A stretch of 6,470 nt of DNA. Source: an uncultured Ruminococcus sp. GTDB taxonomy: Bacteria > Bacillota > Clostridia > Oscillospirales > Ruminococcaceae. Positions 1 to 5,300 of this stretch are shown here, piece by piece. A program made the position numbers and the translations under genes. The DNA lies in the NCBI GenBank assembly GCA_946183385.1, contig CAMHBN010000107.1:1-6470 (forward strand), in the 5' to 3' direction. The notes below the pieces were generated by a model. That model worked only from the letters and a program-made list of their open reading frames with translations. It had not been told where the DNA came from and did no database searches. Each line of letters starts with the position of its first letter. Positions within the stretch are counted from its first letter, which is position 1.

Positions 1-1
1 G

Positions 2-115
2 GTTTGGGAGTGCCGCAACTGCGGACATATCGTAGTAGGAACGAAAGCACCCGATGTATGTCCCGTATGCGCACATCCTCAGTCATACTTCGAGATACAC
101 GCGGAGAACTATTGA
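2..115 (+). CDS. rbr: Rubrerythrin, C-terminal rubredoxin-like domain (5' end outside window)
   Basis: This is the last 37 codons of a gene that enters from the left, ending in TGA at 113-115. The translation begins VWECRNCGHIVVGTKAPD and continues CPVCAHPQSYFEIHAENY. It shows the two CxxC pairs (CRNC, CPVC) of a rubredoxin-type iron site, plus the CPVCxHPQxYFE ending typical of rubrerythrin. Rubrerythrins are cytoplasmic peroxidases of anaerobes: a diiron four-helix domain, here off-window, reduces hydrogen peroxide using electrons passed through this C-terminal FeS4 centre. No terminator is visible between its stop and the promoter of the next gene, which starts 2 bp later, so some read-through into the TM2 genes is possible. 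The family call is firm for this tail. Whether the missing part is a classical or a reversed/fused rubrerythrin cannot be told. Confidence 0.9.
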   Translation, partial: VWECRNCGHIVVGTKAPDVCPVCAHPQSYFEIHAENY

Positions 116-117
116 TA

Positions 118-146
118 TTGACATTTTCCGACAATTGTGGTATAAT
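118..146 (+). promoter_or_regulatory. Consensus sigma-A promoter for the TM2 gene pair
   Basis: A perfect -35 box TTGACA (118-123) and a perfect -10 box TATAAT (141-146) are separated by exactly 17 bp. The -10 is extended by TG at 138-139 (TGGTATAAT). Transcription should start near 152-154, giving a leader of about 55 nt before the ATG at 209. The box quality and spacing predict strong constitutive expression by the housekeeping sigma factor. No operator is evident over the boxes. Confidence 0.88.
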
Positions 147-161
147 TACCTATATTCCTTG

Positions 162-185
162 TTGCTCCGCTTTGCTGCGGAGCAG
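162..185 (+). promoter_or_regulatory. 5'-UTR hairpin ahead of the first TM2 gene
   Basis: TGCTCCGC (163-170) pairs with GCGGAGCA (177-184) around the 6-nt loop TTTGCT, with a further T-G wobble at 162/185. This GC-rich 8-bp stem sits about 10 nt downstream of the predicted transcription start and 8 nt before the ribosome binding site AAAGGAGG (193-200). There is no U-run after it, so it is not an intrinsic terminator for rubrerythrin. Its place near the 5' end fits an mRNA-stabilising stem, but a protein-binding or attenuating role cannot be excluded. Confidence 0.55.
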
Positions 186-208
186 CGGACATAAAGGAGG
201 AAATAAGG

Positions 209-652
209 ATGTATTGTAAAAACTGCGGAAGCGCCGTTGAACAGGGCGCAGCTGTATGCACCAATTGTGGTGTGCCTGTAGGACAGGGTACTAATTACTG
301 CGGCAACTGCGGCACTGAGCTCCAGCCGGGAGCAGCTGTATGTATGTCGTGCGGATTTGCAACGACAGGTCCGGTATCTGTAGCGCCTCCGGGAGCAAAA
401 TCGAAGATGGCAGCAGGTCTTCTTGGTATATTCCTCGGTACATGGGGCGTACATAACTTTTATCTCGGATACACCGGAAAGGCTGTAGCTCAGCTTTGCC
501 TGAGCCTTTGTGGACTTATATTAACCCCTTGTACGTTTGGGTTATCTGCAATCCTGTTTTTTGTACCATGGATATGGGGACTTATTGAGGGTATCATGAT
601 ACTCTCGGGAAGCATAAATACTGACGCGGACGGAGTACCGCTCGGTGAATAA
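209..652 (+). CDS. Double zinc-ribbon, TM2-domain membrane protein (copy 1)
   Basis: This 147-residue protein has two parts. Residues 1-50 hold four CxxC motifs spaced exactly 14 residues apart (C3/C6, C17/C20, C31/C34, C45/C48). They form two similar zinc-ribbon units: CKNCGSAVEQGAAVCTNC and CGNCGTELQPGAAVCMSC. After a linker with GAKSK comes a TM2 domain (about 66-141). It has a first helix (AAGLLGIFLG), the conserved GVHNFYLGYTGKAVAQ turn, further hydrophobic helix from about 93 to 131, and the IWGLIEGIMIL and NTDADG ending typical of the family. The protein is probably in the cytoplasmic membrane with the zinc-binding head in the cytosol; its biochemical role is unknown. The start is supported by AAAGGAGG 8 nt upstream. 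It lies 19 bp before a close paralogue and shares its promoter. Confidence 0.9.
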   Translation: MYCKNCGSAVEQGAAVCTNCGVPVGQGTNYCGNCGTELQPGAAVCMSCGFATTGPVSVAPPGAKSKMAAGLLGIFLGTWGVHNFYLGYTGKAVAQLCLSLCGLILTPCTFGLSAILFFVPWIWGLIEGIMILSGSINTDADGVPLGE

Positions 653-659
653 TAATTTC

Positions 660-665
660 GGAGGG
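660..665 (+). promoter_or_regulatory. Ribosome binding site that sets the start of the second TM2 gene
   Basis: GGAGGG lies 6 nt before the ATG at 672. The same frame could be read from a GTG at 645 that overlaps the first gene, but that codon has no Shine-Dalgarno sequence at a useful distance and would add nine residues (MNNNFGGIN) absent from the paralogue. The ATG at 672 gives the same MYCKNCGSAV beginning as the first copy. Confidence 0.85.
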
Positions 666-671
666 ATAAAT

Positions 672-1088
672 ATGTATTGTAAGAATTGCGGAAGTGCCGT
701 AGAACAGGGTGCGGCTATCTGCACAAACTGCGGAGTACCCGTAGGACAGGGCATGAATTACTGCGGCAACTGCGGCAGTGAGGTACAGCCCGGAGCAGCT
801 GTATGTATGGCTTGCGGTTTTGCGACGAACTCAACTGTCAAGGCACCTGCTATGCCGGGAGCAAAGTCAAAGATGGCGGCAGGTCTGCTCGGCATCTTCC
901 TTGGTGCATTCGGTGTACACAACTTCTATCTCGGCTACACAGGCAAGGCGGTAGCTCAGCTTCTCATCACTGTACTCAGCTGCTTTGCGCTCAGCGAGGT
1001 AAGTGCAATATGGGGACTTATCGAGGGCATAATGATACTCTGCGGCAACATCAACACTGACGCAGACGGCAATCCTCTTGCAGACTGA
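672..1088 (+). CDS. Double zinc-ribbon, TM2-domain membrane protein (copy 2)
   Basis: This 138-residue tandem paralogue has four CxxC motifs at the same positions (3/6, 17/20, 31/34, 45/48), then the linker MPGAKSK and a TM2 domain (about 67-132) with GVHNFYLGYTGKAVAQ, IWGLIEGIMIL and NTDADG. The first 50 residues are nearly identical to copy 1. The main difference is in the second hydrophobic segment, where copy 2 lacks about ten residues (LSCFALSEVSAIWG in place of a longer stretch containing LTPCTFGLSAILFFVPWIWG). The two genes differ at many synonymous sites, which points to an old duplication kept under protein-level selection. The ATG at 672 is chosen over an upstream GTG because of its ribosome binding site. 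The gene is followed 16 nt later by a terminator. The protein is probably membrane-bound; its function is not known. Confidence 0.9.
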   Translation: MYCKNCGSAVEQGAAICTNCGVPVGQGMNYCGNCGSEVQPGAAVCMACGFATNSTVKAPAMPGAKSKMAAGLLGIFLGAFGVHNFYLGYTGKAVAQLLITVLSCFALSEVSAIWGLIEGIMILCGNINTDADGNPLAD

Positions 1089-1104
1089 CAAACACAATAA
1101 TACG

Positions 1105-1138
1105 AAAAGACCGCCTGAACTAAATCAAGCGGTCTTTT
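1105..1138 (+). terminator. Intrinsic terminator between converging units, probably bidirectional
   Basis: AAAAGACCGC (1105-1114) and GCGGTCTTTT (1129-1138) form a 10-bp stem. A small inner TGA/TCA stem (1116-1118, 1125-1127) follows a C-A mismatch. On the + strand the GC-rich part runs into TTTTCTTTA, a good U-tract, ending the TM2 transcript. On the - strand the A-rich left arm becomes TTTTCGTATT, so it can also stop the htrA transcript, whose stop codon is 32 nt away. Confidence 0.9.
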
Positions 1139-1170
1139 CTTTATACAGTAAGGAGAATAGAGATATGCAT

Positions 1171-2565
1171 TTATTCGGCAGCCTCGGTCGTTTCTGTGCT
1201 GCTCTTTTTGCCTGCCTTGTCGGCGTTGGCGTCCTGAAGCGTCACACGGACATCGAGGTCAGTATTGCTGCGGCTTATCTTCAGCGTAATAGTGTCTCCT
1301 GCTTTGTACTTGTTCTTTATCCTGTTGAGCTCATCAATGGAGGTAACAGCCTCGTCCTCGATACCGATGATGACGTCGCCCGCCTTGATACCTGCAAGCT
1401 CGGCTGCGCTTCCCTCCGATACGGAGCGTACGAGCACGCCCATCGGGAGTCCGAGGTAGCTTGAATAGGACTCGGTGATATCCACACCGCTGATACCTAT
1501 CTGAGGTCTGCCTGTAACGTAGCCGTTGTATATGAGCTCATCAACGATATTCTTCGCCTCATTTATCGGTATAGCAAAGCCCAGGCCCTCAACGCTTGCT
1601 GAGCCGTAGCTTGCGGACATCTTAGCCGAGTTGATACCGATGACCTGACCACAGCTGTTGAGCAGCGGACCGCCCGAGTTGCCCTCATTGATGGCGGCGT
1701 CGGTCTGGATAAGGGTCATATTCTTCTCGTTGATGGCTATCTGACGGTTCAGAGCGGACACAATACCGCTTGTTACCGAGCCGAAGAGGTCGAAGCCGAG
1801 CGGGTTGCCGACTGCGATAACGAGCTCGCCAACTCTGAGCTCATCGCTGTTGCCGAAGGTGGCGGGAGTAAGTCCGGAAGCGTCTATCTTGAGCACGGCG
1901 ATGTCAGTCTCCGTATCGTAAGCGATAATTTTCGCGTCATGCTTGGATTGGTCGCTGAACAGGACGTATACGTCCACAGCCTCGCCCGCATTGTATTCCT
2001 CGTCATAAACGACGTGAGCGTTTGTCACGATGTAGCCGTCGTCGGTCATTACAATGCCCGTACCTGTACCTACAGCCTTGCGCGTTCTTGTCTCGGACTG
2101 GAAACCGCCCCATCCCCATGAAGTATAGGGCTCGTTTATCTCGAAGGTGGATGATACGCCGACAACCGACGGCATTATCTCGTCAACGATGTCGGGGAGC
2201 TGTTTTGCGTCAGTTCGCGAAGCTATATCAAACAGGCTCGGGAGATTCTGCGCAGGAGGAGACGAGGGGAGAGTACCCTGCTTTACAGCTGCGGCTATCT
2301 CCTTTGCAGGAGCGGGAACGACCACGCTCTCGTCCTCCTCGGTGACCTGTATCTTGCTGTCGTCGAGGAACTTATACACCTGAACGGAGCCTGCACCCAC
2401 GATAACGAGTGAAAGCGCAAAAGCTACTATTTTCAGGAATGTATGCGACGACTTGGGTTTATTCGTTTTATTCTCGGGTTCGGCAGACGGAGCTTCATAG
2501 CTGTATGAGTTGTTCTCTGCCTGCGGCATTTCATTCCCGTTATTATCGCTGTAAAATTCAGACAT
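1171..2565 (-). CDS. htrA: HtrA/DegP-family membrane-anchored serine protease with one PDZ domain
   Basis: This 464-residue protein has four regions: a cytosolic, polar, low-complexity N-terminus (1-43), one membrane helix (about 44-65, FLKIVAFALSLVIVGAG), a linker to about 125, and a trypsin-like protease domain (about 126-340). The full catalytic triad is visible: His184 (TNAHVV), Asp221 (DTETDIAVLK) and Ser297 (NEGNSGGPLL). A PDZ domain (about 353-445; GVLVRSVSEGSAAELAGIKAGDVI) binds exposed C-termini and controls activity. A short polar tail follows (SSTETTEAAE). Length and layout match Firmicute HtrA proteins, which degrade or refold damaged proteins outside the membrane. The start is supported by GAGGT 7 nt upstream (complement of 2573-2577). 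It appears to be transcribed alone, with the terminator at 1105-1138 downstream. One oddity is a Cys at 305, apparently the only one in the protein, close to the active serine. Confidence 0.95.
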   Translation of the reverse strand: MSEFYSDNNGNEMPQAENNSYSYEAPSAEPENKTNKPKSSHTFLKIVAFALSLVIVGAGSVQVYKFLDDSKIQVTEEDESVVVPAPAKEIAAAVKQGTLPSSPPAQNLPSLFDIASRTDAKQLPDIVDEIMPSVVGVSSTFEINEPYTSWGWGGFQSETRTRKAVGTGTGIVMTDDGYIVTNAHVVYDEEYNAGEAVDVYVLFSDQSKHDAKIIAYDTETDIAVLKIDASGLTPATFGNSDELRVGELVIAVGNPLGFDLFGSVTSGIVSALNRQIAINEKNMTLIQTDAAINEGNSGGPLLNSCGQVIGINSAKMSASYGSASVEGLGFAIPINEAKNIVDELIYNGYVTGRPQIGISGVDITESYSSYLGLPMGVLVRSVSEGSAAELAGIKAGDVIIGIEDEAVTSIDELNRIKNKYKAGDTITLKISRSNTDLDVRVTLQDANADKAGKKSSTETTEAAE

Positions 2566-2635
2566 GGCAATTACCTCACAACAATATTATGATAATAGGC
2601 TTTCCGCCCTTGTATATAATTATTCACTATACCTA

Positions 2636-2641
2636 ATTATA
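2636..2641 (-). promoter_or_regulatory. Possible -10 box for htrA
   Basis: Read on the - strand, 2641-2636 is TATAAT, about 70 nt upstream of the htrA start. No good -35 box lies 16-18 bp further upstream (CATATT at 17 bp is poor). The surrounding 2581-2690 stretch is very AT-rich, so chance matches are likely. Nearby GTATG (2647-2651) and CATAC (2669-2673) form a short inverted repeat. This is a weak candidate only. Confidence 0.3.
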
Positions 2642-2689
2642 AGGCAGTATGTGATAATAATATGATAGCATACAGAAAAAATAATGTAT

Positions 2690-2813
2690 GAAAAATCCCG
2701 CAGGAATTGGAGCTGGCTTTGGCGGATTCGCAGGTTACCGAAAATGTGCCGATACTATACGGCTCGGTAGCCCGCTTTTTCCACCAATGGAAGCAACCAA
2801 ATACCTGCGGGAT
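2690..2813 (-). terminator. Possible long-loop terminator of the LtaS-like/thioesterase unit
   Basis: In the - direction the 10-bp outer stem ends in GCGGGAT followed immediately by TTTTT (complement of 2690-2695) and then a second T-rich run. This gives the GC stem plus U-tract of an intrinsic terminator, but with about 99 nt of structured sequence as the loop, which is unusual. It is the only terminator-like feature between the thioesterase stop (2818) and the htrA start. Confidence 0.45.
2695..2813. other. Inverted-repeat-bounded multi-hairpin element; candidate structured RNA or MITE-like repeat
   Basis: ATCCCGCAGG (2695-2704) and its perfect complement CCTGCGGGAT (2804-2813) enclose 99 bp; beyond these ten pairs the match continues imperfectly inward. 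Inside is a long hairpin: 2730-2741 pairs with 2764-2775 (12 positions with one A-C mismatch and one wobble), then GCCG/CGGC (2748-2751, 2760-2763), with a 6-nt one-sided bulge and an 8-nt loop. A smaller hairpin, TTCCA-CCAA-TGGAA, spans 2779-2792. On the - strand the element starts 4 nt after the thioesterase stop, and its outer stem is followed by TTTTT, so it may at least end that transcript. On the + strand the inner hairpin is followed by TTTTT (2776-2780). I do not recognise it as a named RNA family. It could be a 3'-UTR or small RNA, an odd terminator, or a short non-autonomous repeat. No target-site duplication is clear. Confidence 0.6.
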
Positions 2814-2817
2814 AGTT

Positions 2818-3210
2818 TTATTTCAGTTTAGCCTTAGTCTTTTCGAGGAACTTTCCGCTGTAGACAAGGAAGCGTTTGTGCGTCCCCTTGCCTATGAGTC
2901 CTGCGCTGTCGGAGGCAGTCACCTCGAAGGTGAACTCTCGGCCGTTTATCTCTGTGAGAACAGCCTCAGCCGTTACGTCCATACCCTCAGGAGTAGCCGA
3001 CAGGTGCTGCACATCGAGAGCTGTACCTACTGTAGTCTCATCGCCCTCAAGATAGTCCGCAAGCGCATTGCAGGCGGCATTTTCCATAAGAGCTATCATA
3101 GCGGGAGTAGCAAACACATCGAGACAGCCGCTCCCCATTGAAGAGGCAAGATTGCCTTTTTCAGCCTTGACTGCGGCGATACCTTTGATACCTGTTTTCA
3201 GTTCTTTCAT
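2818..3210 (-). CDS. FlK-like hotdog-fold acyl-CoA thioesterase
   Basis: This 130-residue protein is the usual size for a single hotdog thioesterase. The segment DVFATPAMIALMENAACNAL followed by VGTALDVQHLSATP is characteristic of the fluoroacetyl-CoA-thioesterase (FlK) superfamily. Thr35, Glu43 and His69 have the same spacing (8 and 26 residues) as the FlK catalytic triad Thr42, Glu50 and His76. Such enzymes hydrolyse short acyl-CoA thioesters in the cytosol. Most relatives in gut Firmicutes have no proven substrate, so true fluoroacetate resistance is not implied. Its ATG shares four bases with the stop of the upstream LTA-synthase-like gene (ATGA at 3210-3207). Its ribosome binding site AAAGGAG lies inside the last codons of that gene, indicating translational coupling. 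The inverted-repeat element begins 4 nt after its stop. Confidence 0.88.
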   Translation of the reverse strand: MKELKTGIKGIAAVKAEKGNLASSMGSGCLDVFATPAMIALMENAACNALADYLEGDETTVGTALDVQHLSATPEGMDVTAEAVLTEINGREFTFEVTASDSAGLIGKGTHKRFLVYSGKFLEKTKAKLK

Positions 3211-5084
3211 TCCTGTGCTCCTTTATGTGACTCGAAAGCCTCGCTCGGTATCGGACACGGAGAGTAAACATCTCCGATAACTCTGTCATAAGTGAGCACA
3301 TCGAGCTCCTCGTTGTCGGGAGTACCGTCGTTATAATCAACTGAGTAAACGGGTACGGTCTCCATGAACCCGTTCATCTTCTCGATGAATTCATCGTGCG
3401 GAGCACCGATTATGTCGATGAGGACGTAAGGCATATAGAAGAATGAAACGGGATTCTCGGGAACGCAGCTGTAGTCAGCGCCGTAGTTGTCCCAGATAAA
3501 GTATTCCTGCTCATAGAGTACACTGCAATTCGAGCCGTTAAGGTCGAGCTGATTGTAAACGCTCGTTTCGCCTCTCATCGAGGGGAAGTGGTCACCGATG
3601 AAGAATACGAGAGTAGGTTCGTCAAGCTGCTTCAGCTCATCGAGGAAAGCAGTCAGCCCCTCATTGGAGTGCTGTATCCACCGGAGATAGTTGCCGAGCT
3701 CGTCATCGGGATCTTCGCCCTGATTATAGGGCTGATGGTTCTGCATAGTGGTCGTATGGATATACATAGGCTCGTCGGTGGTCTTGACGAGGTCATAGAG
3801 CTGATCGTACACGGTCTTGTCATCGACATAAGTGCCGTAGTGCTCAACAGGAACAGTAAAATCGGTAACGTTGTCGATATCGTCGTGGAAGATGAGCTGG
3901 TCGAAGCCGAACTGGTCATATATGCGGTTCCTGCTGTAGAAAGTACCGAGGAAGGGGTGAACGTAAGCTGTCTTGTAGCCCCAGCTCTTGTAGTACTGAG
4001 CGAGGGCGGGCTGCTCACGCTCCGCGAGGACTCTCTGCGGCATATTCGGAGCATTGATACCTCTTACGGGCAGTCCGAACAGGAGCTCAAACTCCGAGCG
4101 AACGGTATAGCTTGCATAAGTGGGAGTGATAGCTGTTCCGGCATATCCTTCGGAGCGTGCCTTGTCAAAGCCCTCGTAGTATTTGTCGTCTATGCCGAGC
4201 TGCTCAAACACGCGGAAATCGGCGTAGGATTCGCTCATAATAACGATAACGTTTGGCTGTATGCCGTCCTTGAAGCCTTCAGCACTTGCGACCTGAACAT
4301 CGTCAGTAATGTCGTCAACGAGCTCCGCGCCGTAGTTCTCGGGCATCGAGAGCCTGTTGGAGTAGCTTTCGGAAGCAGTTTCCACGAGAAACGCAAGGAA
4401 GCTGTTGTTGTCGAACTTCTCATTGAGCAGAAAAGCGTTCGTAGCCGCAGTTGTATCGAGCTTGAAGAGCTTGTATACAGGGTTGTAGAAGGAGGGTACG
4501 ATTATCATGCCCGTGCAGAGTATCGCGCAGACAATACCAGCGACTGCACGTTTGAACGGAACATGGTGCGGGAGAACGGGGTTGAAATGGAATATCAGGA
4601 GAACAACTGCAACAACGATAGCGCAGTAGATTATGAGCGCGGGAGTTATCCTTATGTATGCGAAGGATTTGAGGCTCTTAGCGCTTCTGATGAGCTTCAT
4701 ATCCGAGAGGATAAGGTGGTTGCCGTTGGTGCCGTACTTGAACAGCTCGGTGATGCTGAGCGCCATAAATACGAAGCTCTGGACAGCCGCGGCGATCCAG
4801 CCCTTTCTGAATGCCGCAAGGAGCAGGATAAAGATGATACCCGCGGCAGTCACGTCGAATAGTATAACCGACGGACGCTCCACGAGGAACTTCCAGAACG
4901 CAGATACCTTCTTGAACTGGTTTATCTCAGCCATGAAGGTGATGAACACGGGGTAGAGTATAAGCAGCGCGAGATTCAGCCACTTGTACTTCACGGTGTT
5001 CTCCTCACGTACAGCATTATAGTGCTTTATCCAACCGAACCTGTCTTTGCTATTCGTTTTGTTTGCTTTCAATGTATCTGTCAT
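3207..5084 (-). CDS. LTA-synthase-family membrane sulfatase (phosphoglycerol transferase)
   Basis: This 625-residue protein has five predicted membrane helices (about 35-51, 72-92, 96-116, 146-166, 178-198), then an extracellular alkaline-phosphatase/sulfatase-type domain (about 275-575). This matches the five-helix layout of LtaS. Visible catalytic residues by family comparison are metal-binding Glu285 (IMSESYADF), the nucleophile Thr327 (SYTVRSEFELL), His450 (MQNHQPY) and the Asp498-His499 metal pair (FIGDHFPS). The family transfers glycerol-phosphate from phosphatidylglycerol onto lipoteichoic acid or related wall glycopolymers on the outer membrane face. The acceptor here is unknown. The tail (about 576-625) is typical for the family's C-terminal region. 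The start is supported by GGAGG 7 nt upstream. The gene overlaps the thioesterase gene by 4 nt and is probably driven from the promoter at 5175-5203. Confidence 0.92.
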   Translation of the reverse strand: MTDTLKANKTNSKDRFGWIKHYNAVREENTVKYKWLNLALLILYPVFITFMAEINQFKKVSAFWKFLVERPSVILFDVTAAGIIFILLLAAFRKGWIAAAVQSFVFMALSITELFKYGTNGNHLILSDMKLIRSAKSLKSFAYIRITPALIIYCAIVVAVVLLIFHFNPVLPHHVPFKRAVAGIVCAILCTGMIIVPSFYNPVYKLFKLDTTAATNAFLLNEKFDNNSFLAFLVETASESYSNRLSMPENYGAELVDDITDDVQVASAEGFKDGIQPNVIVIMSESYADFRVFEQLGIDDKYYEGFDKARSEGYAGTAITPTYASYTVRSEFELLFGLPVRGINAPNMPQRVLAEREQPALAQYYKSWGYKTAYVHPFLGTFYSRNRIYDQFGFDQLIFHDDIDNVTDFTVPVEHYGTYVDDKTVYDQLYDLVKTTDEPMYIHTTTMQNHQPYNQGEDPDDELGNYLRWIQHSNEGLTAFLDELKQLDEPTLVFFIGDHFPSMRGETSVYNQLDLNGSNCSVLYEQEYFIWDNYGADYSCVPENPVSFFYMPYVLIDIIGAPHDEFIEKMNGFMETVPVYSVDYNDGTPDNEELDVLTYDRVIGDVYSPCPIPSEAFESHKGAQE

Positions 5085-5174
5085 TTGCTTTCCTCCGTCT
5101 GAAACAGAAAAAACTTGTCTATATGTTGTATATCGAGCCGAAAAAACTAATAAATATAGATTTTGCTCAGGATA

Positions 5175-5203
5175 ATGATATCATATCGGAAATCAAGTTT
5201 CAA
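5175..5203 (-). promoter_or_regulatory. Likely sigma-A promoter for the LtaS-like/thioesterase unit
   Basis: On the - strand TTGAAA (complement of 5198-5203) and TATCAT (complement of 5175-5180) are 17 bp apart, about 90 nt upstream of the ATG at 5084. The -10 lies in a perfect 10-bp palindrome, ATGATATCAT (5175-5184). Both boxes match four or five of six consensus bases. The 5085-5300 gap is AT-rich and holds nothing else I can support: no clear terminator for the HD gene and no credible small gene. Confidence 0.5.
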
Positions 5204-5300
5204 GGGAAATTTCAAAATATCATAATTCTGTCATTATTTTCGGCATTTTGGTAATAGTGTATGGAAACTATATCTGCGATTTGTGCAAACTGCATATTAA

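Noticed and set aside
162..185. Hairpin as a terminator for rubrerythrin
   Set aside because: No U-tract follows the stem, and it sits downstream of a consensus promoter, so it belongs to the leader of the next gene.
645..671. GTG start giving a nine-residue extension to the second TM2 protein
   Set aside because: There is no ribosome binding site at the right distance, and the extension encodes the GGAGGG site that serves the ATG at 672. The paralogue starts at the equivalent methionine.
1165..1464. + strand frame starting at ATG 1165 with AAGGAG at 1150-1155 just after the terminator
   Set aside because: The ribosome-site-like sequence is attractive, but the frame is antisense to the HtrA PDZ region, follows a terminator with no new promoter, and its protein has no family-like pattern.
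2779..2800. GGAAGCAACCAA compared with the SRP RNA motif GGAAGCAGCCAA
   Set aside because: Only a short match is present. The upstream GGTCCGGAAGG-type loop and the long SRP hairpin fold are absent, so an SRP RNA call is not supported.
2688..2831. 47-codon + strand frame starting MKNPAGIGAGFGGFAGYRK, with bacteriocin-like GxxxG motifs
   Set aside because: There is no Shine-Dalgarno sequence before the ATG. The frame runs through the whole inverted-repeat element and into the antisense of the thioesterase gene, and a second + frame is open over the same element. RNA or repeat structure explains the sequence better.
2707..3141. 144-codon + strand frame antisense to the thioesterase
   Set aside because: It lies mostly opposite a well supported hotdog gene, has no start signal, and its protein is not family-like.
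3588..4862. 424-codon open frame on the + strand, antisense to the LtaS-like gene
   Set aside because: It lies wholly inside a gene with clear catalytic motifs. Its translation shows no recognisable family, and long antisense frames are common opposite codon-biased genes. No supporting promoter was identified.
5063..5254. 63-codon + strand frame across the gap upstream of the LtaS-like gene
   Set aside because: It lies over the likely promoter and ribosome binding site of the - strand gene, has AT-driven composition, and has no convincing start signal.
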